The notes beneath the pieces are model-generated. The model saw only the letters and a program-made list of their open reading frames with translations, did not search any database and had not been told where the DNA came from. Below are positions 48,669-60,469 of a stretch of 64,000 nt of DNA, one piece after another. Both the position numbers and the translations under genes were made by a program. This stretch comes from Parascedosporium putredinis (Eukaryota; Ascomycota; Sordariomycetes; Microascales; Microascaceae), in contig CASHTG010000004.1 of assembly GCA_949357655.1 (NCBI GenBank), positions 620,001 through 684,000 of the forward strand. Direction: 5' to 3'. The stretch's first letter is position 1. Every line of letters begins with the position of its first letter.

Positions 48669-51600
48669 TCAGCTAAAACTTGCGCTTCTTCGGCTGCTTG
48701 GCCCTCTTCTGCACCCATCCCCGCCGTTCGGGAGCCCCTCCGTCATCCCACTCTTCTGCGTCGACCCAGGCGCGCTCTCCGCCTCGCTCGTCAGGTCAAT
48801 CACCTGCGATCCGAGAGGTAGCTCGAACCCGTCCCTCTCCTCCCCACCACCGCCTAAGCCGTTCTTGGCTCCATCGGCTGCTCCCTTTCCTTTCCCACTG
48901 CCCTTGCCAGTGCCCTTGCCCTTGCTCTTTGCCTTGCTCTTTTCGATCCCGCCGCTCGCTCGTCTGCCCACCCATGCAGGCTGCGATGACGCGAGCTTCT
49001 CCAACTTGATCCCGAGCAAGTTGCCTCCCGCGGGGCTGTTTTGCGATGAGGATGACGCCCGCAGTGGCCCGCTCACCTTGCTACGCGCGAGCTCTGCCGC
49101 CACGTTATCGAAGAAGCTCTCCGTAGTCCCCGGCGGCCGAATCGCCTCCTGGTTGGTTGGGATACCTGCGGCGTCTGCTGAGCTCGAGACCTCCCGCACC
49201 TTCTGGGCCGCACCGTTGGCCCCATTCGACGGGGAGACTTGATGACACGAGCCGAAATAGAGACGGGAATTCGTCTTCATCCTCGGCTTCATTCTCGCCA
49301 GCTTTTGCGGTTTGTTCTGCCTGGCTGTTCTTCTTGTGCGGCGGCTTCTTGGATACTTGCTCCTCTACTGCCGCCGCCTCAAGACCCGGTGCCGAGTCTG
49401 GGATCGCATCGTCCTGCGAATCGTACGATTCTACCCCAACAAAGTTGGGGTCAGGCTGCCCGCACCCGCTCGCCACGCTGCCCGCCACCTCGAGTCCATA
49501 TGTCACATCGAGCGATGTCGTGTTCTGCGAGTGCTCCGGTACCTTCAAGAGCGACGCATTTGGCTGGCTGCTAGGTGGAAGCTCCGTCATCTCGTTGTTG
49601 CCGTCCCCGGTGCTAAACGGGTCCGAGAGGGGTACCTGCAGGTCTAGGGACATGAGTTCCGTGGCGTCGCCGATTGCCTCCCCGCCAGTGCTGCCCTTTT
49701 CACTTGGCAACGAGTCCGGAAGCTGCATTTGCGACTCCGACTCAGGCGGCTCTTGCACGACCCGCGGCTCCATCATCTCCCCAAACTTGACAGTCAGGGC
49801 CCCATCATCAGCGCCCTGGTCCCCCTCGTTGTCATCGCTGTCCACATCGTCTGGGCATTCAAACGGTTCATAGATGCGCTTGCCGGTATCAGGGTCGTAC
49901 GTCTTCTCCGGTTTGTCGAGCGCTCGGTCGCGCTTTGCCAGGAGAACGTGGAGCGTATCTCCGTTTTCCACCGAAATGACCACGGCCGTGACGTCACTGA
50001 CTTGGGGTTGCCACTGAGTGGCCTTGGAAAGCAGCCACCTCTTCCACGTAATCACCATGCCGGGCGCCGCGGCGCCAGCTAGCAGAGGCGGGAGATTGGC
50101 GACATCATCGGGTAAAGACACCAAGTCGTCCTGGCTCTCAGGTTCTTCCTCTTCCACGTTTTCTCCATCAGCAGGATGGGCCTCTGCCATGTTAGCGTCC
50201 TCCTGCAGGTTTTCCTGGTCCTCCTGGTCATCGTACATGCCAGCCGTGTACGAAACTTGCGTGTCGTCCACACCTTCGTAGCTTTGATCGTAGTCGTTTT
50301 GCTCTTCGTAGTAGTGAGCTTGGTTCCGCTGCTTCTTTTTCCCCTTGCCGCCTCTCTTATTCTTCTTACCCCACCACTGGTCTACCTGCTGCTGCGGGTC
50401 CCACCTCTGCACAAATGGAAACGGGGGCTCCGAGAGCTTCACGTCCTCGCGGCAGCACTCGACACCGCGAAGAACAATTTTCTTCCGCCAAGCGTCGGAA
50501 TCTTCGTCCTCCTCCTCGCCCTCGGCTTCCCCGCTTTCGCTTCTATCGATGCCTTTCGCGGGAAGGCACAGGCCTGGGGTCCACGGCGAGTGCTTGCCTA
50601 AGCTGGTTCTCCTCCTCTTTGCTCTTCGGATTGCGCAGGCCCAGCGCGCCGAATAATAGGCGTCGTCCAGCCCCGAGGTCGATCCGGCGCTTGCGTGTAG
50701 AAGAGGCCGCTGACTCGGAGGCGTCGTTGGTCTCGGGACCCGCAGGGGTTCCTTCAGCTTTGTCGCCTGCAGCTCGAGTCTCCTCAATTTCACTGGCCTT
50801 TCGTTTACGTGATTCGGCGGGCGTCGGCGCGGGAGAGCTATCCCCGGCGCCGACAGAGGCCAAGAGTGCTTGCTTTCTCCTTGTAAGCTCGTCCACCGTA
50901 TCGGTAGGGGCCGCGACAGCATTCGTAGCGCTCGCTGCGCTTGGGCCCGTTGGGAGGTTTAGTTCTTCAGGTTGCTCCAGACGCTTTTGTTTGGCTAGCC
51001 TACGTCTTGCATTGCGTTTCTGCGAACGGGTGCGCGGGCCAGCATCCGGATTCGCATCGGCGGCGCTTGAGGTTTGCATAATTCCGTTCTTCGTTTTGTC
51101 AGCTCCAGAAGGGTTCGCTTGGGGTTTGGCGACTTGAGCACCATTGTTCTCTCGCGGTCCCACGCCCTCTTCTGAGACCGAACCATCGCTTGAATCATCC
51201 GAGCTAGAATCATCCGAATCTGAATCTGAGCTGGAATCGCTTGAATCGTCGGAATCAGAGGAAGTATCCGCCGGGTCGGCCTCACTCGCGGAGCTGGAGG
51301 AACTATCGGAGTCGGAGTCGGAGTCGGAATCAGAGCTCGAGCCCGCGCCTGGATCCACCTCGGACGAATGTTTTGATGAAGCCAGCTGGTGGTTGATTTC
51401 AGATGGTACTACGGGGGCGCCCATTGTGCCCTGGTGCCTACTGACTCCGCCATCCTCCTCGTCCGATGATGAGTCGTCTGAGCTTGTATCAGAGCTACCA
51501 GTACCACTCGATCCGTCTGACTCGGGAACCTGGCCTACCCTGCCGCCATCCTCAAGGTCGCCTTCGGAGCTTGAGTCTGAATCCGAGTCAGAGTCAGAGT

Positions 51601-52653
51601 TTGACCTAACCCCCAAAAGTACGGGTGGCGGCAACGAGGCAGGTTGATGTTTGGCCCTGGGGGTATGGCCCTCAATCGTTTCATTGTCACTCGAGCTATG
51701 ACACGAGCGCTGGCGCTGGCCTTCGTCTAGTCTCTGACGTTTGGCCGGGTTTGATACCGAGCGCACACTGGTGGCGAGGTGCGTGGGAATGGGCTGGTGT
51801 ATCCTAAAGAGGATCGAGAACTCCTCTTTGCTGGGGTGACGCTGTTGCTAGGACGAGCGGTGTCTAATGTTTGATGAAAATGCTCTTTGTCTTCCCCGCG
51901 GGTCGAGTGTGGGCGCATGGGCCCAATACACTTCGCTGAGGTGACGGCGCTTGACTGTCAGACTCGGAGTCGAATATGGGCGGGGCCTCGAGGAGAGGAA
52001 CATCTCCGCGCTCGCTCCCAGTCTCCTCGTCCGTGTTCGCTTCATCCGCCCAGTTATCATTATCGTCGCCATCCACATAGTCTGGATCTACTTCGTCGTC
52101 ATCGTAATCGCTATCGTAGTCTTCGGGCGCAGCTTCGATCATGGCAGTTTTTCTCGGTGGGAGCGAGATCGCAGGCCTGTTCATCGGGGTGCGGAGCCAG
52201 GGTCTTCCAAACGCCAGACCGTCGACCAAATGCTTACCATCGATCGAGATCTGGTGCCGCCCACTCAATTTTCGCCGTCGTAGATCGTCCTCGAATAGTG
52301 GTCGGATTCTAGACAATGCGTAAGATTAGCACTTGCCGAGTCGCCCTTCCCAGACCCTATTCACAGCAAAGGGGACGGAAGAGGTCATTCGGTTGGAGAG
52401 CTTACAGCAGTTCGTCGTCCTCCTTCAAAACTTCGCAAACGGGTTGAAAGTGCAAACACTCGAATCCACCGCCCTGCATATCCCTGTACTCGACAGCATA
52501 ATCCTCGAGCCCCCAATCGCCGCTCTCTAGAGGGACAACTTCATTCACGGCGGCGACAAGCCTCGCGATAGTCAGGCCCGCGCCAGGGTCGACTGTCCAA
52601 AGAAGCTTCACTTCGGGGATGCCGTTCCGGCGCACGACGAGTCGGAGGCGCAT
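48669..52653 (-). CDS. Coilin-like nuclear protein (fungal), frameshifted
   Basis: Exon 1 (52653-52406) and the start of exon 2 (from 52308, after a 97-bp intron) encode a ubiquitin-like fold: MRLRLVVRRNGIPEVKLLW at the start and EVLKEDDELLIRPL at the end, matching how coilin begins (an RLRL strand; a final DxDxLxV-type strand). A long acidic, Ser-rich disordered middle follows (about 50650-52150; many SDSDSDS runs) with basic patches (RTRSQKRNARRRLAKQKRLE and RKRRIDLGAG). Then WRKKIVLRGVECC and, near 49740-50105, a Tudor-like part: NLPPLLAGAAAPGMVITWKR, QVSDVTAVVISVENGDTLHV, and KFGEMMEPRVVQE. This order and the LPPLLA...GMVI...FxExxxPRVV pattern resemble the coilin C-terminal domain. It would act in nuclear RNP/Cajal-body biology. 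Frame breaks near 51910, 51780, 50580 and 49255, and possibly near the end: a frame ending RAKQPKKRKF at 48673 looks better than the straight one. The gene is certain, the coilin identity probable. Confidence 0.75.
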
Positions 52654-54200
52654 CGTGTATGGCGCAGGAAATGGGGGACAGCGCCGCGATGCCCCTAACG
52701 CTTTAGTGTTGCTTCGCCAGCCTGTCGCTTGAGCTCTTTATGATGTGTGGGACGTGGGATGTGGTACGGGGAGCTTTGACGCTTCGTGCGGGATAAGATC
52801 CCTTTATTTGGCTCTCCTTTTCGGGTGGGGTGAGCAAGAGTCGGTTCAGGGCCACGCGAAGTAAGAGTCGCAGGTGATCGGGTCTGTGTGAAGCACTCAA
52901 GGCTCAGTCGCCATCGGTAGGGGAGGTGGAGGTGTGAAGACAAATATTAAGGATTAGGTAGGAAAAAGAAAATTACACGAAGAAAGGAAGAAAGGACGTG
53001 GTGTCAACCAAAGGAGTTGAGGGGCAGCTTCAATGCAGATGGTGAGATGAGTTGGGAGCTTTGGTCTGTTCTGGAAGGCAGACAAAAAAGTTTCGAGCAA
53101 GGCGTGTTTGTCGCGTCGTTTGGGATGGAATTTCGATGGAGGACCCCCAAACTTTCCAAGTTCTGTCACTAGAGGCGTGACCGTATCAAAGAATGCCCGG
53201 GCCAGCTCAGGCTCGAAGCCCCACGTCCTTTGGAACGTGTGGCCAATCGAACCACAATCGCGCCTGCCAATCGCCCTGCTGCGAACATGCCTAGCGCCTG
53301 CCATTACTACCCCCAACAAGCTCGAGGAATGCGAGGGGCCTCACAGCGGGGCAAGACGACTTATTTTCGGATCGCAAGTGAGATCATCGCATTCCTGTCG
53401 CAAACCGAGATTCCAAAAGAAACAATGAGCACTCTTTTGGGATTAAGTATGCTAGAAAATGATGGAAGAGACCATTAGTCTCCCACATATGGTCCTCAAG
53501 GGTTCAGGAGGAGGGAAACAACCGGACGTAGAGCATCCCATAGTCATCGGCCATAGCCGCGCATTATGATATCAAGTGCTCCCAATTATCACGCAGACCT
53601 GATATCTTGACTCTAAGCCCTTGTCATAATTTGTGAACGGTATCAGGAGCCACGGAAAGCATAAGTAGTAATGATTCAATCCATCTTGTTTTCTGTCTAA
53701 CCGGAGGATTACTTTAGTGTGAGCAGCGAGAATAGGTTGATGTTTTAGAGATTCAAGAGTACAATAGAGCAGCCAGGACTTTGGAGGGAAAGAGATGATT
53801 AAGCGCGTCGCGCAAAAGCAAACGAGCTCGTTCAAGTAGCTGAGGTGATATCTTTGTATAAGGGATTAGTTCCATAGCATAAGTGCTCAAAGGCTTTTAG
53901 GGAACGAGATCTCCAACGCGCTGAGGTGAATTTTAGCTCAAGATTTTATGATTATTCAACCATTTTTAGGGCCATGCAATATGAAGAGAGAGAAAAAGAA
54001 CAGAAAAGAAAGAAATAAGCCACCAGTGTATACAACGCCATCCATGTATATCTGAAGGCAACATGTTGGTTCAGGGAAAACTTCTATGTAGGTACAGACC
54101 GAATCTAAAGCAGGGTAATAGAAGGAACCCTGGGAGTCGAGGTATAAAGATTGATGTGGGAAAAGAGCAAATAAATCATCAGGAGCAAACCAGCACCTCT
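52654..54200. other. Intergenic between the coilin-like gene and RIB1
   Basis: 1.5 kb with only short open frames on either strand, none with coding support. It includes the upstream region of the coilin-like gene and the 3' flank of RIB1. Confidence 0.5.
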
Positions 54201-55515
54201 CTAAAAATCAAGCATGTGGCCCATCTTCTTAATCTGTGAGGCGGAGCAGCGATGGTTAGTATGCAATCACCAAGTGAGAAGAAAGAGGAGGGGTTGGTTT
54301 GGAGGAAACTAGAAGAGGGGAGCAACTCACCTTGGTTTCTAGATAGGCCTGGACTTCGTTACTGCGGATACCCTTCTCGCCCCTCCAAGACAGAGGGACC
54401 ATTGCCACCCTCTCCGTCACCACCACCTCCCGGTTGGGTCCCTCCACGGCGCGGACCTTGTCCGGGTTGTTGGTCAACAGGCGGATGTGCTCTTGCCCGA
54501 GATCGCGTAGCATGGCTGTCGCAAGGCCGTAGCTTCGCGCGTCGGCGGGATGCCGGAGCAAAAGATTCGCTTCCACGGTATCGGAGCCAAGATCCTGAAG
54601 GTTATAGGCCTTGAGTTTCTCGCCCAGGCCGATACCACGGCCCTCCTGGCGCAGGTAGACGATAATTCCCCGCTCGTGTTGTCCGGGTGGCTCATGAGGC
54701 GCGCCGCCTCGTCTAGCTGCTCCCCGCAATCGCATCGCGCCGACCACGCCGTCTCTCCAGTATAGCACTCTGAGTGGATGCGCACCAGAGGGGTGCCGGA
54801 GGGAGTAGGAGCGGATGTCTCTGCTGTCTCCTCGCTAGATCCGGAGGTGACAGCCTGGCTGGTGGTCCTTCCAGGGAAGAGTTTGCCGACGTATGCGCCA
54901 CGGATCATGCGGTCCATTTCGGTTTCGCCCGGCCTCGGCGCATCGAGCGAGGTGCTACGGATGTGGGGGCCGAAAACAATGGCCAGGTGCTCCTTGTTAT
55001 CTACGTCATTGGTGTAGAGGTGCAAAAACATTTCCGACCCCGAGACGGTAGGGATACGGGCGCGTACGATACATTCGACGTTGGGAAGAGTCTCCAAGAG
55101 CCGAGGTCGCTTCGCGCCGCAGCCGCCGCTCGGGATGGAGCTGTCCACGGGCACGCTCTTTAGCCGGGGTACATTGCCCTCGGTAGCTGGTGTACCCGGG
55201 GTCGCGGGCGGGGTGAATGAGGGGGAGAGCAGGGAGGGGGAGGCGGAACCTCCCGCGGGAAGCTGCGATGGTGGCGGAGGAGGGCGCGGACGCCGGAGTA
55301 TCTAGGGTTAGTCGGTCGTGGGTCGGGATGGGACTGAGGATCGTGGGCTCGCCTGAGGAGGGGTGGGCGGCCTGGTTGGGGTTTGCCGAGTTGTCCGTCG
55401 TCTCTTGAGCGGGTTTCGAGGGTGGCGAGTAGAAGGAGGGCAAGTCGGATGTCGAGGATTCCTGGGGCCAGCGCTGAGAAGCGCCAGACGCCTCGGCGGT
55501 AGACTGGGTCGGCAT
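54201..55515 (-). CDS. RIB1: GTP cyclohydrolase II, frameshifted
   Basis: The enzyme opens GTP to 2,5-diamino-6-ribosylamino-pyrimidinone phosphate, formate and PPi, the first step of riboflavin synthesis. From the ATG at 55515 there is a Ser/Pro-rich fungal extension, then LPNVECIVRARIPTVSGSEM. The zinc-binding motif follows, with three Cys in RIHSECYTG and RCDCGEQ, then the GTP site region GIIVYLRQEGRGIGLGEKLK with the catalytic Arg/Asp area. LLLRHPADARSYGLATAML, LTNNPDKVRAV and WRGEKGIRSNEVQAYLETK come next. A 97-bp intron (54234-54330) precedes a last exon encoding only IKKMGHMLDF, stop at 54201-54203. Frame breaks near 55215-55265 and 54690 (one base short before HERGIIVYL). All catalytic motifs are present, so the enzyme is probably functional. 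Confidence 0.9.
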
Positions 55516-58334
55516 GGTGATGAGGGGGTTTGCGAAATCCCCGCGCGAGGTGTGGATGTGTCACAGCAATCAAGCACGACAGCCGGTCGTCTACTTGGAG
55601 CGTTCCCTTGAGCCGGAATGTAAAGGGAGCATTCAAAAATAGCGGCTTGGGAAGGGAAGGAAAAAGAAAAGGAGAGAGTGGTACGATGACGTGTAGTGAT
55701 CAATTGAGAGGAATTGGCAAATGAGCTCTTGTGAAAGAGGGGGTAGCCAAAATCGCGAGGTTGATTGAAGGTGGAGATGGGCAAGGGATTCTTAGAAAAC
55801 GGGTCCAAAGTGTCAAAAGGCCGACGTTCACGCACTCTGGCTCGGTAAAACAGCAAGAAAAAAAAAAGTCTCTCCTTGTGGCGTCTCCAACGAACGGCAA
55901 ATGCTCCCCGCAATAGTTGCGGACAAGCGAACTAAAAAAGGCGCCGGTTGGATGGTATAAGGGAATTAGTCAGGGTTCTTCTCGATGACGGAACTTGAGG
56001 CCAAACCGGCGATTCCTTTTAGAGAGCCCTTTTTCGGTAAGCTGATGTACAGCTACCTAGCGATACTAAGCCGAATATATGGGGAGAGAAGAGAAAGTGA
56101 CACATTCACTTGCTCGCTCTGGACCCCGGGATCCGGAGATTCTGGCCGAGGAAGTTGCGACTCGTGTGCCCAGAACAAAAACATGGGGTGAGGGGTCACT
56201 CTCCCAGACAGCACCTGCTTCTTTCCAAGCGGGGACGGCGGGGCTACCGTCCGTGGAGGGTACCAATACCCATGAAAATGAGCAGCGCAGGGTGAAATAC
56301 CGCGGGAGCGCACTGAACCGAATTGAGGAAAAGCGTCTTACCAATCCACATGCCGAATGTCACGCATGACAGACAACTTTCAAATCTTAGCTAATCAGCT
56401 AAGCATCTTCGTGAGCGCCATGCCGCTGATTGACCGCTGATCGAGAGTTCTCCCTCTGCGCCAGAGTTGAAGGTAATGAATGATATTTGAGGATTTTGAA
56501 AGCCTTGATTCTGACTGCAAAATTCAATCTCCGTCATTTATCAAAGGCCCGGTCCTGGAGGGAGAAGTTTTGTCAATGATCAATATTTCCGCCCATGTTC
56601 CTGATAAGCAGCTGGATCGCCAGTCCCCACCGGCGCCCACCTCGCGGTCAAAGCCGGAATTTACGATACGGAATGGAGATAAAGTGAGGAATTTTGTGCG
56701 ATGGTAAGAGTTATTTCTAACGACACATCCATGGGTGCATGTATTTGATAAACATGGTCGGACATGGTTTTGCGGATATAGACCTTTACCAAGCATGTGA
56801 GGCTTGAGATTTTACCTGTCCATCGAAACTAAAACTCCAGGATGCGGCAAAGTAAGAATGTTTGTGCCTGGCCATTCGATAGCAGCGTGTGGATCTAAGT
56901 CTAGTTTCTTGGATACGCCTGCTGAAAGACCAACCCAGTCGGAAAACACCACTTGGTTGGCAGCGAACCTGGTGCCTGGTCCGGCTCCAAGGTGAGGGAT
57001 GGTCCGGTCGACGGGCAAGGTTACGACCGGGTTCCTCGATCAAGAATGACTGTTGAGGAGTAGTTATGAACAAGGCCTTTCGACCAGTTCGATTCTGTCT
57101 ACATGGTGTTTGCTGCAGGGTCCGACTCAAATGCTTCGACGTGGTTCCGCTCATCGGTCACGGACAATCCACACCAACGATCGCCACAGATGTGGGGTGA
57201 CCTTTGCAGATGCCCTCAGCCAGAGCAATATCGGAGGAACAAAGAATCCAAAGTCGACGAAACACTCGAAACACCTTCGAGCCCTATTTTCCAGACAGTC
57301 TTGTGCGTTTCGACTTTTTTTCCTTATTCTCCTGTGCACTATTACTATCGCCCCTCGACAAGTCTTTTCCTAGGCAACGTCTCTGGCTTGCGTCTTCTTG
57401 GTCGACTTTCCCGGATTGATTGGCTCTGACGCTCCGTAACTCCTGGCGACCCATTTTCGGATCGGTCTCCTCCCACCACCACGGGCCACCCACGTCGCCG
57501 GACCTTGAAACCGCGTTCGCAGTGTTGTTGTGGAATATGCAACCACTCCTGCGCCCTCTGCCCACTCGTTGGGCTTGCAGTAATTGAATGTAGAAACGAG
57601 TCCTCTTGTCGCCCGGTCGCCACTCGCCCGTGACGACAGGCGACTCCAGAGTCTCCCGCCCCTCCCCTAGTCCTTGGGCCCCTCCCCGTAGACCCCGTTG
57701 CATGCACGTCGACGATGTCCTATCGCGGTTGTGAGATCAAAACAAGCAGATCGGTCCACGTTGGGACGATTATTGTATTTAAGTTGGGCACTCTTCCTCG
57801 CCACGTTGTCTGATTTTGTTGGACCAGCTCAATTATCCCACTGTTTTTTTTTCTTGTCTTGTCCTCCGTCTCGTTTCTCTTTGTATCTGTCCCGGCCCGA
57901 TCGACGGCCCCTCCCTGCTTATATACCCTCCAACTCAAGTCCCGGTTTCGACTCAACATTCTTTTTCCTATAAGTCGGTTATACACATCGAACTACGATA
58001 ATAAGTTTGCACCTGGTCCAACTTGGCCAACTCTTTCATTTTACGGAGAAATTCCCCGTCTGTTGCTATTTTGCTTCGTTTTGAGCTCTCCTGTCTCTCT
58101 CTCTATCCCTCTCTTTTGAGTTGTTTTTCTTCGCCACCCACATATTGGCGATTTGACCCTTGCGGCTTTGCTTCAACTTATACCCCTTTGCGCTTTGTTT
58201 TCGTCCTCACCACTTCGTTCATCGTACGCGCATCTTTGTGTGGACTGTTTTTACTCTCAGCCATCGCCATCGTTATCGCCATCGCTCGCCCCTCCCCTCC
58301 TTCCTCCAGACACCGTGACAATCCAACCAACACA
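55516..58334. other. 2.8-kb divergent intergenic region between RIB1 and the FHA gene
   Basis: No gene that I can support. It contains the RIB1 promoter on the left. From about 57690 it is increasingly pyrimidine-rich, like a long 5' UTR or promoter of the FHA gene. Short open frames only. Confidence 0.45.
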
Positions 58335-59144
58335 ATGGATCACTCCGACTTCATCGCCTTCCTCTTGCCCTCCTACGGCAACGCTCTGGCTATGCAGGCC
58401 ATCCAGATGCGGCAAAACAAGAAATTCGTCACCCAGTCCCTCCCCGACCTGCTGCCCTCCACCTTCACCACCACCGCCTCCACCTCCACCTCTTCCGTCA
58501 CGAGCCTATGCGGACCCTTTGGCTCCTCGGCCCCCGCGCCGGCTCTCCAGCTCCGCTTCAGCCACAAGCCCAAGTCGCACCTGGGCTTTCTCCTCGGCAC
58601 CGATGCCTCCGCCTGCGACATCGTGCTGCCCAAGCTGCCCGGCATCAGCCGCCGCCACTGCTACATCACCTTTGACACCGAGTCGCGTCTCGTCCTGCGC
58701 GACACCTCCAAGAACGGCACCGCCGTCTGGTACGATCACCATAGCAACGGCGACCGCCGAGGCGCGTCCTGGGTCCTCAGCAGCGGCGGCTCCTACGGCT
58801 TCCCCGACAGCGTCCGCCGCATCGTCATCGACATCCAGACTGTCCGTTTCCAGATCGTCGTCAACGCTCCCCTGCTCGACATCGACGGCTACGTGCAACG
58901 CGTCGACGATTTCCTCGTGGGCCTCGCGCAACGGCGCGGCTTGCCTTCTTCCTCGGCCGAAGTCGAGAGCGGCGAGCTTCGCGATATCGCGCCCCTCTTC
59001 TCCGCGACGCGTGGCACGTCCCCGGGAAGGTCGGCGAGGTACGTCAAGTACACGTTGGAGGCGGAGGACGGCGCGTCGCCTCCTCAAACCTTTCTCTGGA
59101 ACACCGCTCGTCCCTGGGACCCTGTTATTCCTGTCAGCGAGTAG
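58335..59144 (+). CDS. FHA-domain protein
   Basis: An intronless gene of 269 residues, no frame break. The start MDHSDFIAFLLPSYGNALAM at 58335 follows an ACAATGG context. The same frame is open further upstream but has no suitable start there. The FHA domain covers about residues 75-150: LGFLLGTDASACDIVLPKLP (the GxD strand), then the phosphothreonine-binding core GISRRHCYITFD (Ser-Arg-Arg-His) and LRDTSKNGTAVWYD (conserved Asn-Gly). The rest continues with GFPDSVRRIVIDIQTVRFQI and a helical part, ending TFLWNTARPWDPVIPVSE. Some fungal proteins with this start carry a kinase domain after the FHA; here none follows in any frame before the stop. It probably binds a phosphorylated partner in the nucleus or cytoplasm. 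Confidence 0.85.
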   Translation: MDHSDFIAFLLPSYGNALAMQAIQMRQNKKFVTQSLPDLLPSTFTTTASTSTSSVTSLCGPFGSSAPAPALQLRFSHKPKSHLGFLLGTDASACDIVLPKLPGISRRHCYITFDTESRLVLRDTSKNGTAVWYDHHSNGDRRGASWVLSSGGSYGFPDSVRRIVIDIQTVRFQIVVNAPLLDIDGYVQRVDDFLVGLAQRRGLPSSSAEVESGELRDIAPLFSATRGTSPGRSARYVKYTLEAEDGASPPQTFLWNTARPWDPVIPVSE

Positions 59145-59870
59145 CCACGGCTTCTTTCGTAGGTTTCTTGCCCATCTGGTCGGCCTGGTGTTAAGTTGGG
59201 TCTTTTGGTTCTTGGTTGGATGGGCGTTCTCCGATGGCCTATGTGTATTATGGGGAAGATCATACCCCTCTCTCTTTAGTTTCCTTGATAATGCTCCCCT
59301 TTTCTGTCTTTTCAGCACCATCCCTGATCCCCATCTGCTTCACTCTTTTCATTCGCCCCCCTCTCTCTCTCTCTCTCTCCTGCGCGCCTTGGGCGTAAGA
59401 AATAAATACTAGAATGGTCGCCGTTAACAAGGCGGAAACCCGTGTGATGGATAACATTCCTTTTCAGAAACAAGATTCAGTACTGGTTATCTTTGCGTGC
59501 TTGGTGGAAATCCCCGTAATTAGATTGGGCAGAATGAGACTTAGGTCTCTCGGTTAGTTTGTCGCTGATACCCCTAGTTAGTTGCCGCTCCCTCAAGAAT
59601 TGACCTATATCCACTCCTTAATCTTCCCTGGATTTTCACCCATTGGTGACGGGTTGTCGTAGATGAGGAATTGCTGTCCGTTGAAAACGTATGATTGTGA
59701 GCACATGACCCTGGACTCGAAACAACGCCTGGGCAAAAGCCAGTCTATTGCAGCCGTATGCTTGGTAAATTGTTACAAGGAATCCGTATACACAAAGAGT
59801 AGGATCTGACATCCTCCGAGACCGCCGTCCGTCCCTCTCGCTTTTCGCAAATGTCTTCACATCCCCTCGC
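59145..59870. other. Intergenic between convergent FHA and NDUFB7 genes
   Basis: 3' flanks, with a CT dinucleotide run around 59360-59378. No supported gene. Confidence 0.5.
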
Positions 59871-60469
59871 TTAGTTGCTCCTCGCTCCGTCCTTCGCCGC
59901 TCGTAGCTCATCCATCTTGCGGACTCGCTTCTGGAACTCGTCGTATTGGCACTTTTCGTAGCTATGCCTCTCGTCCTAAAGAAAATCCAAAGTCGCAATG
60001 GCGAAAGGAATGGTTAGCAAGCCTTCTTCTCTGCGTCTACTCTCGCTCCATCTACGATTCTCTTTCCCCGACGAGGTCCGCAACTACTACGAGCCCGAAA
60101 GGGGTGGGAAGAGTATAAAGGGATATTGGATCGGGGCGTGGGCTCACGTTGCACTTCCAGGGCAGGTAGTAGGAGTCGTATCGGCATCGGTTAAGAGGGA
60201 TAAGAAGGTGGGCGCAGCTGTCACGGTAGGCGATGGGGAGCTTGGCATCCCGCATCTCCTCGCGGGTCGCCACTAGAGGGTTAAGCCATAATGTTAGCCG
60301 TGCGGTCTTTCTATCTGGGAGAGCGAAAGGTTCGGGAGAGGTGCGAGGGTGAAGTCTTGACTAGACCCGAGGGCGGTGGAGGTTGTCGGGGCAGGATTGG
60401 AGGGCGGTAGGGGTGGGGATATCGAAGAAACATACGCCTAGGGGCCTCGGTGGAAGAATCGGACGTCAT
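59871..60469 (-). CDS. NDUFB7: Mitochondrial complex I subunit NDUFB7 (B18)
   Basis: An accessory subunit of NADH:ubiquinone oxidoreductase on the intermembrane-space side. Exons are 60469-60436, 60272-60148 and 59975-59871. Introns of 163 and 172 bp have GT/AG borders, and both carry a CTAAC branch site near the acceptor. The product has 87 residues. The twin Cx9C motif that marks Mia40-imported CHCH proteins is complete: CAHLLIPLNRC and CNDERHSYEKC. Family blocks ATREEMRDAKLPIAYRDS, RYDSYYLPWKC and YDEFQKRVRKMDELRAA are present. The start at 60469 is the only ATG that fits the first donor. No frame break. Convergent with the FHA gene. Confidence 0.94.
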
